DNA of 64,000 nucleotides from Spiribacter roseus (GCF_002813635.1 NZ_CP016382.1:930001-994000); one strand, 5' to 3'; numbered from the stretch's first letter, positions 33,757 through 43,424 are shown. The notes: a model not told the origin generated them from the letters alone. Program-made: numbers and translations.

Positions 33757-35229
33757 ATGCATTCCCTGGTGATGGGCGGCGGATTCGGCGGCATCGCGGC
33801 CGCTCTGCGTCTCCGCGCCCGTGGTCACGAAGTGACGCTGATTGATCGCTGCCCCCGACTGGGCGGACGCGCCCAGGTGTTCGAGCGCCACGGATACCGC
33901 CACGATGCCGGTCCCACCGTGATCACGGCGCCTTTTCTGTTCGCCGAGCTGTTCGAACTGTTTGGTGAGTCACTGCACGATCACCTTGAGCTGCGCCCAC
34001 TCGATCCCTGGTATCGATTTCGCTTCCCGGACGATTCGTCGTTCGACTATGGACCGGGCATCGAGCGCATGGAATCGGAGATCGCGCGTTTCAATCCGGC
34101 CGATGTCGCCGGCTATCACGGGCTGCTCGCGGAATCCCGTGAACTGTTCGAGATCGGTTTCCGCGAGCTGGGCTATCAGCCCTTCCATCGGCTTTCGTTC
34201 ATGGCCCGCCAGATCCCGCGGCTGTTGCGGCTGCGATTTGACCGCAGTGTCTGGACGATGGTGGCCCGCCACATCAAGCATCCCTACCTGCGGCGGGCAC
34301 TATCGCTGCAACCGTTGCTGGTCGGCGGCAACCCGTTTGATACCACCTGCATCTACGGGCTGATCCACTATCTCGAGCGGGAATGGGGCGTGCATTTCGC
34401 CATGGGTGGCACCGGGGCGCTGGTCGGTGAGCTCGCCGGTCTGCTCGAGCGCCAGGGCGTGCGCGTCGAAAACGGCCGCAGCATCACCGCCGTGCACCGC
34501 GAAGGCCGCCGCATCACGGGCGCCAGTGTCGATGACGGCCGCACGCTGAAGGCCGATCACTTCGTCTCCAATCTCGACCCCATGCATCTGTACGGGGAAC
34601 TGATGGATCCGGCGCCACTGGCCGCCCGGGTCAAGCACCGGCTGGCACAGACATCGATGGGCCTGTTCGTCCTGTACTTCGGTACCGACTGCACCTATCC
34701 CGACGTAGCCCATCACACGATCTGGCTGGGTGACCGCTACCGTGAACTGCTGCGGGACATCTTCGACCGCAAGATCCTCTCCGAGGACTTCTCGCTGTAC
34801 CTGCACCGGCCGACTGCCACCGACCCCAGCTTTGCGCCGCCCGGCCATGACAGCTTCTATGTGCTGGCCCCGGTGCCCAATCAGCTGGGCGATATCGACT
34901 GGGCCAGCGAAGGCCCGCGCCTGCAGGCCCGCATTGTCGAGGCGCTCGAGGCCACGCTGATGCCCGGCCTGAGCACGCATCTGCGCGCCGCGTTCTACAT
35001 GACGCCTGATGACTTCCGCGAGAACTACCAGAGCGTCCACGGCAGCGGATTCACCCTCTCCCCGCTGTTCCGCCAGTCGGCCTGGTTCCGGTTCCACAAC
35101 CAGGCCGAGGGGCTGGATAATCTTTATCTTGTGGGCGCTGGCACCCACCCGGGCGCCGGCATGCCCGGCGTGCTGTCGAGCGCCAAGGTCCTCGAGCGAC
35201 TGTTCCCTGAGGGCGTGGAGGCGGCGTGA
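33757..35229 (+). CDS. crtI: Phytoene desaturase
   Basis: 490 aa. It introduces double bases-pair-free desaturations, taking phytoene to lycopene with FAD. N-terminal MGGGFGGIAAALRLRARGHEVTL is the FAD dinucleotide fold with LGGRA following, and the C-terminal YLVGAGTHPGAGMPGVLSSAK is the CrtI signature. It starts 6 nt after crtE and overlaps crtB by 4 nt. Bacterial CrtI performs all four desaturations, so no crtP/crtQ is needed. Confidence 0.94.
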   Translation: MHSLVMGGGFGGIAAALRLRARGHEVTLIDRCPRLGGRAQVFERHGYRHDAGPTVITAPFLFAELFELFGESLHDHLELRPLDPWYRFRFPDDSSFDYGPGIERMESEIARFNPADVAGYHGLLAESRELFEIGFRELGYQPFHRLSFMARQIPRLLRLRFDRSVWTMVARHIKHPYLRRALSLQPLLVGGNPFDTTCIYGLIHYLEREWGVHFAMGGTGALVGELAGLLERQGVRVENGRSITAVHREGRRITGASVDDGRTLKADHFVSNLDPMHLYGELMDPAPLAARVKHRLAQTSMGLFVLYFGTDCTYPDVAHHTIWLGDRYRELLRDIFDRKILSEDFSLYLHRPTATDPSFAPPGHDSFYVLAPVPNQLGDIDWASEGPRLQARIVEALEATLMPGLSTHLRAAFYMTPDDFRENYQSVHGSGFTLSPLFRQSAWFRFHNQAEGLDNLYLVGAGTHPGAGMPGVLSSAKVLERLFPEGVEAA

Positions 35230-36059
35230 AGCCGCGTGAGGTCCTCGCCCGCCACGGCAGCAGCTTCCACATGGCGAGCCGGCTCCTGCGCCGGCAGGAC
35301 GCCGATGATGTCGCCACGCTGTATGCCGTCTGTCGGCTGATCGACGATATCGCCGATGAGTCCGCCAATGGCGCGGGGCAAATTGATCAATTCGTCGAGG
35401 CGCTCACCGACGACCGGCCTGAGGCCGTCCCCGTTGATGGGTTCGCGGCCCTTGTCCGTCGCCGGCAGATGGCGCTCGCGCCGTTGGTGGTCCTGGCGCG
35501 CACCGCCGCGCAGGAGGCACGCGACGGCCGGTTGATCGAGACCGAAACCGAGCTGATTGATTATTGTTATGGGGTCGCCGGCACCGTGGGCGAACTCATG
35601 TGCCCCCTGCTGGGCGCCGATCCGGTGCGCGGCCGGGATGCCGCGGTGGCCCTTGGTATCGGCATGCAACTGACCAACATCGCCCGGGATGTGCTTGAGG
35701 ACGCCCAGCGCGGGCGGCGCTATCTGCCGGCGGCCTGGGTGGGCGAGCGCAGCCCCGCGGTCATTGCCAACGCCGCCGGGGCTGACCGGGCGCCGATCCA
35801 GGCCGCGATTGGTCGGGTGATCGAGCGTGCCGAACGTGAATACGCCCACGCCGAGACCGGTTTCAGCCTGATCCCATGGCGTAATCGCCTGGCGATCCGG
35901 GTGGCCGCACGGCTCTATCGCGCCATCGGGTTGCAGGTGCGGGCGAATGGCTGTCGCTATTGGGAGGGCCGTATTTCGCTCACCCACGCCGCCCGCCGGC
36001 GGCTGGCGCTGAAGGCCCTGGTACGGCCCGCCACCGACCGCCCCTGCATCGCGCCATGA
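35226..36059 (+). CDS. crtB: Phytoene synthase
   Basis: 277 aa, GTG start inside the crtI stop (GTGA). It joins two GGPP to phytoene. Squalene/phytoene synthase motifs are present: VCRLIDDIADE (first Asp-rich motif) and LTNIARDVLEDAQRGRRYLP (second), with YCYGVAGTVGELM between. It overlaps crtY by ATGA. Length is slightly below the usual 300 aa but nothing essential is missing. Confidence 0.94.
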   Translation: MKPREVLARHGSSFHMASRLLRRQDADDVATLYAVCRLIDDIADESANGAGQIDQFVEALTDDRPEAVPVDGFAALVRRRQMALAPLVVLARTAAQEARDGRLIETETELIDYCYGVAGTVGELMCPLLGADPVRGRDAAVALGIGMQLTNIARDVLEDAQRGRRYLPAAWVGERSPAVIANAAGADRAPIQAAIGRVIERAEREYAHAETGFSLIPWRNRLAIRVAARLYRAIGLQVRANGCRYWEGRISLTHAARRRLALKALVRPATDRPCIAP

Positions 36060-37192
36060 AACGCTTCGACATTGCCCTGATCGGCCTGGGGGCGGCGACC
36101 ATGAGTCTGGCCGTCCGCCTCGTGCTGCGGGGCTACCCGGGATCGATCGCCATCATTGAGCCGCGTGAGCAACCCTGTGATGACCGGACCTGGTGTGGCT
36201 GGCGGCTCGCAGAGCATCCTTTCAGCGCCCACGCCACTCGCACCTGGTCGACATGGGCGGTCAGTGATGGCGGACAGTCCGTGATCAGGGGCAGCACCCG
36301 GACACCCTACGAGATGCTGCGGGCGTCAACGGTCCAGCGCCAGGCGCTGGATGCCATCGCGACGCGACCCGACTGGGCCCTGTATGCCGGGCGATCCCTG
36401 ATATCGGCCGACATGGATGACACGCGGTGGATGCTGCAGCTGGATGATGGCGGCTCGATCATCGCCGATCGGGTGCTGGACTCGCGCCCACCGGCACTGA
36501 CACTCACGCGACCCTGGGTGTGGCAGAGTTTCGTCGGTCGCGAACTGGTGGGCCCCGATCTTCCCGATGACAGTCCCGTGCGGCTCATGGACTTTCTGGA
36601 TGACCCGACGCCGTTACTGACGTTTGTCTACGAGCTGCCCATCGCACCGGGCCGACGGCTGATTGAACTGACGCGATTTGCCCCGCAGCGCCCGTCGCTG
36701 TCCGCCCTTGGCGCACGACTGGACGGCCTCCTTGCCGATCGGGGCCTGGCTGATCACACCATCGCCCGTGAGGAGTCGAGTCATCTGCCGATGACGCCCG
36801 TGCCGCCCTACAATCAAGACGGCTGGATGCGCGTCGGTACCGCCGGTGGCAGTATGCGGCCGGCCACCGGTTACGCCTTTCACGGCATCCAGCGCTGGGC
36901 GGATGATTGCGCCGATGCCCTCATGGCCGGCCGATCACCGGTCGCCCCGGCACGACGCCGGGGCATGGACTGGCTGGATGGCGTGTTCCTTGAGTCGCTC
37001 TGGCGGCATCGCCCGGCCGGCACGGCGGGTACGCCTTTCGTCCAGTTATTCGAGCGCACACCCGCTGAATCAATGGTCCGCTTTCTAATGAGTCGGCCAC
37101 AACTTGCGGATATTTATAAGATTCTGAGGGCCCTGCCGCCCGCTCCGATGCTGCGGGCGGCACTCGCCCATTCCCGTCAGGCGATGGACTGA
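36056..37192 (+). CDS. crtY: Lycopene beta-cyclase (CrtY type)
   Basis: 378 aa from ATG 36056, which overlaps the crtB stop; the open frame continues 96 nt upstream inside crtB. The opening FDIALIGLGAATMSLAVRL is the FAD-binding fold, followed by DDRTWCGWRL. Later LPMTPVPPYNQDGWMRVGTAGG, MRPATGYAFHGIQRWAD and FLESLW match bacterial CrtY. It closes both ends of lycopene to make beta-carotene, the Blh substrate. The 3' end overlaps the convergent ABC exporter by 16 nt. Confidence 0.9.
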   Translation: MKRFDIALIGLGAATMSLAVRLVLRGYPGSIAIIEPREQPCDDRTWCGWRLAEHPFSAHATRTWSTWAVSDGGQSVIRGSTRTPYEMLRASTVQRQALDAIATRPDWALYAGRSLISADMDDTRWMLQLDDGGSIIADRVLDSRPPALTLTRPWVWQSFVGRELVGPDLPDDSPVRLMDFLDDPTPLLTFVYELPIAPGRRLIELTRFAPQRPSLSALGARLDGLLADRGLADHTIAREESSHLPMTPVPPYNQDGWMRVGTAGGSMRPATGYAFHGIQRWADDCADALMAGRSPVAPARRRGMDWLDGVFLESLWRHRPAGTAGTPFVQLFERTPAESMVRFLMSRPQLADIYKILRALPPAPMLRAALAHSRQAMD

Positions 37193-38922
37193 AACTGCAA
37201 CGCCGCCAGATGCGCGTAAAGGCCGTCGCCCGCAAGCAACTGATCGTGGGTGCCCACCGCGCGCACCTGCCCCGCCTCGAGCACCGCAATGCGATCGGCG
37301 TTACGCACGGTCGCCAGCCGATGGGCGATGACCACGCTGGTGCGCTTGGCCATCAGGCGCGTGAGCGCGGTCTGCACCTGGCGCTCGCTCTCGGCGTCGA
37401 GGCTGCTGGTGGCCTCATCGAGCAGCAGCAACGCCGGATCGCGGAGGATGGCCCGGGCAATGGCGATGCGCTGTCGCTGCCCGCCCGAGAGCTGCACGCC
37501 GCCGGGTCCAATGTGCGTGTCGTAACCGTCAGGAAGCGCCTCGACAAAGCCCTCGCAGTTCGCCGCCCTGCCCGCCTCGACGATTTTCTCGCGCGCCGCG
37601 GCGGGATCGCCGAAGCGGATATTCCCGGCAATCGTGCCGGTGAACAGCACCGGCTCCTGCGCCACCAGCGCCATACGCCGGCGTAGCGCCGCCGGATCGG
37701 CGTCGCGCAGATCCACGCCATCGAGTCGCACGCGTCCCGCGGAGGGATCGTGAAAACGCAGCAGAAGGCTGATCAGCGTGCTCTTACCCGCCCCCGAAGG
37801 CCCGACCAGTGCCACGGTCTCCCCCGCGCGGATCTCAAGGTTGACGCCGGCAAGCGCCGGCGGGTCGGGCCGTGTGGGATAGCGGTACTCCACCGCCTCG
37901 ATGACCACCTCACCCCGGCCGGGCACCGGCAATGCCACCGGATCGGCCGGCGGTCGGATGGCGGGCACCGCGTCAAGCAGTTCAAACAGCCGTTCCGCGG
38001 CGCCGGAGGCCCGGAAAAGCTCGCCCGCCACCTCCGAGAGCACCCCGACGGCCCCCGCGGCCAGCACCGCGTAGAAAACGAATGCGGAGAGCTCGCCGGC
38101 GCTCATCGTGCCGGCGATCACGGCATTGCCGCCGCGCCACAGCACAAAAGCGACGCCCGCAAACGCCAACAGCAGCGCCACTGCGTTCAACCCGGCGCGC
38201 TGGCGGATGCGCTGGATCGCAATGCTAAAGGCATCCTCCACCCGGTCACGAAAGACCCGTCGGTCTTCGGCCTCATGGACGAAGGCCTGAACCGTCTCGA
38301 TGCCACCCAGCGTCTCGCCGGCGTAGCTCCCCACCTCGGCGATCCGGTCCTGGCTGAGGCGCGAGAGGCGGCGCACGCGCCTGCCATAGATGAGCATCGG
38401 CGCCACCACCACCGGGATCCCGATGATGACCATGGCACTCAGCGTGGGCTGGGTGACCACCAGCATGATCAGCGTGCCGATCAGCAGCAGCGCATTGCGC
38501 AGTGCCATGGAAAACGTTGAGCCGAGTACGCTCTGCAACAGCGCGGTGTCGGTGGTCATGCGCGACTGGATTTCGCCGACGCCGTTACGCAGATAGAAAC
38601 CGGGGTCAAGATCCAGCAGGCGCTCGAAGACGTCCCGGCGCAGATCCGCCGCGACCCGCTCGCCAATCCACATCACCCAGTAAAAGCGCATGGCCGACGC
38701 CACCGCCAGCACCAGCACCACGCCGGCGGTGATCATCAGGGCGCGATCAAGGGCAGCGCCCGTGCCATTGGCAAACCCCTGGTCAATCACCAGTCGCAGG
38801 CCCTGGCCGATGGCCAGTACACTCGCGGCGGCCACGATCAGCGCTGTGCCGGCCACCAGGGCCTGGCGCCAGTACGGGCGCAGATACCCGGACAACCGCA
38901 GCAGTCCACCAAAGCGCCTCAT
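37177..38922 (-). CDS. ABC exporter, fused permease-ATPase (MsbA-like)
   Basis: 581 aa. Residues about 1-320 form six membrane helices of the type 1 exporter fold. Residues about 335-575 are the ATPase: Walker A GPSGAGKSTL, signature LSGGQRQRIAIARA, Walker B LLLLDEATSSLD, switch His in VVIAHRLATV. Half-size exporters of this kind move lipids, peptides or drugs as dimers. There is no lpxK neighbour, so lipid A export is not specifically supported. Convergent with crtY. Confidence 0.9.
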   Translation of the reverse strand: MRRFGGLLRLSGYLRPYWRQALVAGTALIVAAASVLAIGQGLRLVIDQGFANGTGAALDRALMITAGVVLVLAVASAMRFYWVMWIGERVAADLRRDVFERLLDLDPGFYLRNGVGEIQSRMTTDTALLQSVLGSTFSMALRNALLLIGTLIMLVVTQPTLSAMVIIGIPVVVAPMLIYGRRVRRLSRLSQDRIAEVGSYAGETLGGIETVQAFVHEAEDRRVFRDRVEDAFSIAIQRIRQRAGLNAVALLLAFAGVAFVLWRGGNAVIAGTMSAGELSAFVFYAVLAAGAVGVLSEVAGELFRASGAAERLFELLDAVPAIRPPADPVALPVPGRGEVVIEAVEYRYPTRPDPPALAGVNLEIRAGETVALVGPSGAGKSTLISLLLRFHDPSAGRVRLDGVDLRDADPAALRRRMALVAQEPVLFTGTIAGNIRFGDPAAAREKIVEAGRAANCEGFVEALPDGYDTHIGPGGVQLSGGQRQRIAIARAILRDPALLLLDEATSSLDAESERQVQTALTRLMAKRTSVVIAHRLATVRNADRIAVLEAGQVRAVGTHDQLLAGDGLYAHLAALQFQSIA

Positions 38923-39015
38923 CCGGGCGCTCCGCGTGGGATGATCTCGTCAGCGAACAAACTGTGCATTACCATTGATCCTGTAATGAGAGACGACAAG
39001 GCCACGAGTAAAGCA

Positions 39016-39375
39016 ATGATGATTTCGGTCCTACAAGCCAAAATCCACGCGGCGACGGTGACGGATGCCAACCTCGAGTACGAGGGCAGCATCACCATCG
39101 ATTCGACCCTGCTCGAGGCCTCAGGGTTGCTTGCCCATCAGCAGGTGCATGTCTACAACATCACCAATGGTCATCGATTCGAGACTTACATCATCCAGGG
39201 CGAGCGCGACAGTGGCGCCATCACCATCAATGGCGCCGCCGCCCACCTGGCCGGTCACGGAGACCGGGTGATCATCGCCGCCTACGCCCAGATCGATGCC
39301 GACGCCGCCCCAAGCTGGGTACCGACGCGGGTTTTCGTCGACGACGACAACCGACCCAAAGCGCTGGGCGATTAG
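39016..39375 (+). CDS. panD: Aspartate 1-decarboxylase (pyruvoyl enzyme)
   Basis: 119 aa from ATG 39016 (or 39019). It makes beta-alanine for pantothenate and CoA. The self-cleavage site is G24-S25 (YEGSITID), at the same position as in E. coli PanD; NGAAAHL and the VIIAAYAQ strand follow. The frame opens upstream to 38941, but that adds no family sequence. It is the only pantothenate gene here. The stop overlaps the convergent MaoC-Pta gene by 4 nt. Confidence 0.94.
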   Translation: MMISVLQAKIHAATVTDANLEYEGSITIDSTLLEASGLLAHQQVHVYNITNGHRFETYIIQGERDSGAITINGAAAHLAGHGDRVIIAAYAQIDADAAPSWVPTRVFVDDDNRPKALGD

Positions 39376-40799
39376 CTCATCGCCGCCGCCATGGCGCTCT
39401 GCCCGGAACGGGCCCGATGGTCGAGGTAGCGATGCATCAGGGCGATGCCAGCAATCCGGCTGGCGACATCATCGTCCCGGGCGCTCATCACCACCGGCAG
39501 TCTCAGACCCAGTAAAAGCCCGGCACCGCGGGCGTCGGCGAGGTGGCTCAGCTGCTTGACAAGCATGCTGGCGGCCTCCAGATCGGGCGCGATCAGCACA
39601 TCGGCGCGCCCGGCAACCGGCGACTCCAGCCCCCGTGCCCGGGCCGTGGCCGCGGAAATGGCCGCGTCAAAGGCCATGGGGCCGTCAATGATCGCGTGCT
39701 GCACCTGGCCGCGATCCGCCATCTTGCAGATGGCCGCCGCATCCAGCGTCGAGCTCAGCTTGGGGTCGATGGCCTCGGACGATGAAAGCATGGCCACGCG
39801 GGGTTCATGAATGCCGAGCGCATGGGCGAGCCCGGTGGCATTGCGGACGATATCGCGCTTCTCGAAAAGACCGGGGTGGATGTTGACCAACGGATCGGCG
39901 ATCAACAGCGGGCGCGGATAGGTCGGCACGTCATAGGCCATGACCTGGCTGGGTGTCCGCTCGGTGCGCAGGCCGCCAGCCGGATCAATCAGCTTGCCCA
40001 GCAGCTCCTCGGTGGCGAGCCCGCCCTTGATGAGCGTCGCCACATCGCCGGCGGCCGCCATGCCCACCGCCGTCTGCGCCGCACCGTGGCTGTGCCGGGT
40101 GGCGATCTGCTCATAACCGCTGATATCGACACCGGCGTCATCGGCGGCGGCCTGCATGCGCCCGCCTGGCCCCACCAGCACCGGCCGGATCAGCCCCTGA
40201 CGGACGGCTGCATCCAGCGCCTGCATGCTCTCGATATCCACCGGATGCACCACCGCCGCGGTGACGGGCGTCGCATCGCCGGTCTCAGCGAGCGTTTCCG
40301 CAAGCTTGCCCTGTTCCGCCAGGCGGATCGAGGGCATCACGGCCCGGGGCCGGCTGACCTTTTCGGTGGGCGCCAGCACGCGTGCCTCGCCGTCGAGCAC
40401 CAGGGCGTCTTCCTGATTGCGGCACTCGCAGGCGAATACCACCTGGCCCTTTTGCTCATCCTTCTCGCGGACGGTCACCCGCACGCGGATCTGGTCACCC
40501 AGCGTTACCGGTGCCCGAAAGCGTAGCGTCTGACCCAGATAGATCGTCCCCGGCCCCGGCAGTTTCGTCCCCAGGACCGTCGAGATCAGCGCCCCGCCCC
40601 ACATGCCGTGGGCTATCAATTCATGGAAGCGACTGCTGCGGGCAAACGCCTCGTCGACATGGGCGGGATTGACGTCCCCCGACATCACCGCGAACAGCTT
40701 GATGTCATCCATGGTCAGGCGCTTTTCAAGGCTGGCCGACTCGCCGATCTCGATCTCATCGAAGGTGCGGTTCTCGATCAGCGCCTCAGAACTGGACAT
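39372..40799 (-). CDS. MaoC hydratase-phosphate acyltransferase fusion
   Basis: 475 aa from ATG 40799, preceded by GGGGGA. Residues about 1-145 are a MaoC/hot-dog enoyl hydratase domain (MSGDVNPAHVDEAFARSSRFHELIAHGMW with the catalytic Asp and His). Residues about 165-470 are a phosphate acetyl/butyryltransferase domain (VLVGPGG, DGPMAFDAAIS, ADVLIAPDLEAASML). Such fusions often lie next to acetate/butyrate kinase and a FabI-like reductase; here only the reductase is present. The start overlaps that gene by 14 nt. A role in short-chain acyl or PHA-linked metabolism is inferred. Confidence 0.88.
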   Translation of the reverse strand: MSSSEALIENRTFDEIEIGESASLEKRLTMDDIKLFAVMSGDVNPAHVDEAFARSSRFHELIAHGMWGGALISTVLGTKLPGPGTIYLGQTLRFRAPVTLGDQIRVRVTVREKDEQKGQVVFACECRNQEDALVLDGEARVLAPTEKVSRPRAVMPSIRLAEQGKLAETLAETGDATPVTAAVVHPVDIESMQALDAAVRQGLIRPVLVGPGGRMQAAADDAGVDISGYEQIATRHSHGAAQTAVGMAAAGDVATLIKGGLATEELLGKLIDPAGGLRTERTPSQVMAYDVPTYPRPLLIADPLVNIHPGLFEKRDIVRNATGLAHALGIHEPRVAMLSSSEAIDPKLSSTLDAAAICKMADRGQVQHAIIDGPMAFDAAISAATARARGLESPVAGRADVLIAPDLEAASMLVKQLSHLADARGAGLLLGLRLPVVMSARDDDVASRIAGIALMHRYLDHRARSGQSAMAAAMS

Positions 40800-41574
40800 G
40801 GTGTCCCCCATCAACGTAGTGAGTGCCACCGGTCACACCTGCCCCGGCATCGGAGATGAGGTAAGCGGCCGTCTGACCCACCTCGTCGGTGGTGACCAGC
40901 CGACGCAGCGGCGCGTGGGCCTCGCCGTCCGCCGCCAGCGCTTCAAAGTCCTTCAGCCCGGAGGCGGCACGGGTGCGGATCGGCCCGGGAGAAATGGCGT
41001 TGACGCGGATACCGCGGGGCCCGAGCTCGGTGGCCAGGTAGCGTGTGGATGCCTCCAGCGCCGCTTTGACCGGGCCCATCAGGTTGTAATTTTCCACCGC
41101 CTGGTGAGCGCCGTGATAGCTCATGCAGATCAGGCTCCCGCCGTGGTCCATCAGGGGCTCGGCCAGTCGCGCCATGCGCACGAAGGAGTGACAGGACACA
41201 TCCATGGCCAGCGCGAATCCCTCGCTGGAGGTGTCGGTGAGACGGCCCTGCAATTCCGCGAGCGGGGCGAAGGCTATCGAATGAATGACAAAGTCCAGCC
41301 GGCCCCAGCGAGCCCGTGCCCGATCAAAGAGCGCCTCGAGCGAATCATCATCCTGCACATCGACAAGCTGGTATTCGGGATTGCCCATTCCCTCGGCCAG
41401 CGGCATGACAAAGCGCTCGGCCTTTTCACTGGCATAGGTCACGATGCACTCCGCGCCCTGCGCGGCCAATGCCCGAGCACAGCCATAGGCGATGCTGTTC
41501 TCATTGGCCAGGCCGGTCACGATGCCCACACGACCGTTCAGCAAAAAGGCCCCGGCGCCGGTTGAATCAGTCAT
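40786..41574 (-). CDS. fabI: FabI-type enoyl-ACP reductase (SDR family)
   Basis: 262 aa. Split nucleotide motif GLANENSIAYG and active-site Y153, Y163 and K170 keep the Y-x9-Y-x6-K spacing of FabI (E. coli Y146, Y156, K163). It would reduce enoyl-ACP or enoyl-CoA with NAD(P)H. Coupling to the MaoC-Pta fusion suggests a specialised reductase rather than the main housekeeping FabI; both remain possible. Confidence 0.87.
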   Translation of the reverse strand: MTDSTGAGAFLLNGRVGIVTGLANENSIAYGCARALAAQGAECIVTYASEKAERFVMPLAEGMGNPEYQLVDVQDDDSLEALFDRARARWGRLDFVIHSIAFAPLAELQGRLTDTSSEGFALAMDVSCHSFVRMARLAEPLMDHGGSLICMSYHGAHQAVENYNLMGPVKAALEASTRYLATELGPRGIRVNAISPGPIRTRAASGLKDFEALAADGEAHAPLRRLVTTDEVGQTAAYLISDAGAGVTGGTHYVDGGHHVQF

Positions 41575-41592
41575 CAGTCACTCCCTAACGCT

Positions 41593-41620
41593 CATGTTGC
41601 AGTGCACACTTAACAACATG
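41593..41620. promoter_or_regulatory. Inverted repeat between fabI and the adenine deaminase gene
   Basis: CATGTTG (41593-41599) and CAACATG (41614-41620) are exact inverse copies 14 nt apart, 19 nt upstream of the fabI start. A dimeric repressor of the FadR/TetR type could bind here. A shorter nested GCACA/TGTGC pair overlaps it. Confidence 0.4.
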
Positions 41621-41672
41621 TGCTGATCATCCGCAATCGTGGACGGGGTATCTGGCCGTCGACCTCGCGGCC

Positions 41673-41678
41673 TATACT
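41673..41678 (+). promoter_or_regulatory. -10 element placed for a leaderless adenine deaminase mRNA
   Basis: TATACT ends 6 nt before ATG 41685, so transcription would start at or next to the A of the ATG. No ribosome site is visible upstream of that ATG, which fits a leaderless message. No good -35 hexamer was found. Confidence 0.45.
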
Positions 41679-41684
41679 GACCCC

Positions 41685-43361
41685 ATGCAACGCCGCACCC
41701 AGAACATTCGCGCCAACCTTATCGACATTGATCATCGCCGCATCTATGCCGCCAGCGTGCACTGGGAAGACGGGCATATTGTGGCGATCGCCGTCCTCGG
41801 TGCCCCGGATCCGGCCCTGGATTACCTCCTGCCCGGGTTTGTCGATGCCCATGTGCATGTCGAGAGCACGATGCTGACACCGGCCGAGTTCGGCCGCATT
41901 GCCAGCCGTCACGGCACCGTGGCGGCGGTCACGGACCCCCATGAAATCGCCAATGTCCTGGGCGCGGACGGTGTCCGTTACATGGCCGAGGACGCCCGCC
42001 GCAGTCCGATCCCGATCCATTTCGGGGCCCCCGCCTGCGTGCCGGCCACCCGCTACGAAACATCCGGCGCGGAACTGTCCGCCGAGGCCATCGAGACCCT
42101 CCTGCACGAGGGCAGCGCCGGGCATCTCGCCGAGGTCATGGACTTTCCGGGGGTGCTGGCCCGCGAGCCCGGCCTGATGGCCAAAATCGAGGTCGCCCGG
42201 CGTTGGGGCCGCACCATCGATGGCCATGCACCGGGGCTGACCGGTGCAGCGGCACGCGACTACGCCGATGCCGGCATCCACAACGATCATGAGTGCGCCA
42301 CCCGCGAAGAGGCCGAGGCCAAGTTGGCCGCCGGTATGCATCTGGTCATCCGCGAGGGCTCCGCGGCGAAGAACTTTGACGCGCTCCACCCGCTGATCGA
42401 CCGGTTCCCCGGTCAGATCATGTTCTGCACCGACGATCTGCACCCCGATGACCTGGTCACCGGCCACATCGACCGCATCGCCGCACGGGCCATCCAGGCC
42501 GGTCATGACCGCTTCGATGTCCTGCGCGCCGCCTGCAGCAATCCGGTGGCGCACTACCGAATGGACGTCGGCCAGCTGCGGGTCGGCGATCGCATGGATG
42601 CGATTACGGTGACGGACCCGGATCAACTCAATGTGGTCACCACCTGGGTGGCGGGGACACGCGTTGCGCAGCAAGGCCGCAGCCTCACCGCGCATCGCCC
42701 GGCGACACCCAGCAATCGGTTCAATGCCGCACCGATATCGGCGCGCACACTGACCGAGGCGCTGCCCACGGGCGATCCGGACGACGCGTCCCGGCAGTTG
42801 CGGGTCATCGAATGCCGCGATGGAGCACTTGATACCCGGGAGTGCCATCTGCCTCCCAGCTGGCAGGGCGATCACCCCGTCCCCGACCCGGATCGCGACC
42901 TGCTTTTGCTGACCGTGGTCAACCGCTATCACCCCGCCCCGCCGGCCGTGGCGTTCATCCGCGGCTTCGGGCTGACCGATGGCGCCATCGCCGGGTCGAT
43001 TGCGCATGACTCGCACAACGTGATCGCGGTCGGCAGTCATATCCAGTGGGTCAGCGAGGCCGTCAACGAAGTGATCGACATGCAGGGCGGGATCGCGGCG
43101 GTGGGCGGTGCCGGTCGCGACCGATTGCCACTGCCCGTGGCGGGGCTGATGAGCACCGCCGATGGCGACACCATGGCCGCGCGACATCACGCCATGGTGT
43201 CACTGGCCCATGCCATGGGCAGCCCGCTGAGCGCACCCTTCATGACCCTGTCATTCATGGCCCTGCTGGTCATCCCGGCGCTCAAGCTGAGTGACCAGGG
43301 CCTTTTTGACGGCGAGCGCTTTGAGTTCGTGTCGCTGCTGACGCCACCCCTGAGCAGCTGA
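41685..43361 (+). CDS. ade: Adenine deaminase (amidohydrolase family)
   Basis: 558 aa. It converts adenine to hypoxanthine and ammonia. The metal motif HVHVEST after LPGFVDA, the TDPHEIANVLG segment, GHAPGL, HNDHECAT and FCTDDLHPDDL match AdeC-type enzymes, with the C-terminal MALPVAGLMS-like PLPVAGLMSTADG region also present. Another ammonia-releasing enzyme in a window rich in nitrogen scavenging. It appears to stand alone and may be translated from a leaderless mRNA. Confidence 0.93.
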   Translation: MQRRTQNIRANLIDIDHRRIYAASVHWEDGHIVAIAVLGAPDPALDYLLPGFVDAHVHVESTMLTPAEFGRIASRHGTVAAVTDPHEIANVLGADGVRYMAEDARRSPIPIHFGAPACVPATRYETSGAELSAEAIETLLHEGSAGHLAEVMDFPGVLAREPGLMAKIEVARRWGRTIDGHAPGLTGAAARDYADAGIHNDHECATREEAEAKLAAGMHLVIREGSAAKNFDALHPLIDRFPGQIMFCTDDLHPDDLVTGHIDRIAARAIQAGHDRFDVLRAACSNPVAHYRMDVGQLRVGDRMDAITVTDPDQLNVVTTWVAGTRVAQQGRSLTAHRPATPSNRFNAAPISARTLTEALPTGDPDDASRQLRVIECRDGALDTRECHLPPSWQGDHPVPDPDRDLLLLTVVNRYHPAPPAVAFIRGFGLTDGAIAGSIAHDSHNVIAVGSHIQWVSEAVNEVIDMQGGIAAVGGAGRDRLPLPVAGLMSTADGDTMAARHHAMVSLAHAMGSPLSAPFMTLSFMALLVIPALKLSDQGLFDGERFEFVSLLTPPLSS

Positions 43362-43424
43362 TCACAGTCGCCCCCGGCGGATCCTGACACGCTTCGGCCA
43401 ACATCCCCGGCAGGAGCGCACCCG

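Noticed and set aside
37177..38922. Calling the ABC exporter MsbA (lipid A flippase)
   Set aside because: The domain layout fits, but no lpxK or other lipid A gene is adjacent and many exporters share this plan.
41610..43190. Long open frame opposite adenine deaminase (526 codons, minus strand)
   Set aside because: Adenine deaminase explains the region; the opposite frame has a composition typical of antisense translation in GC-rich DNA.
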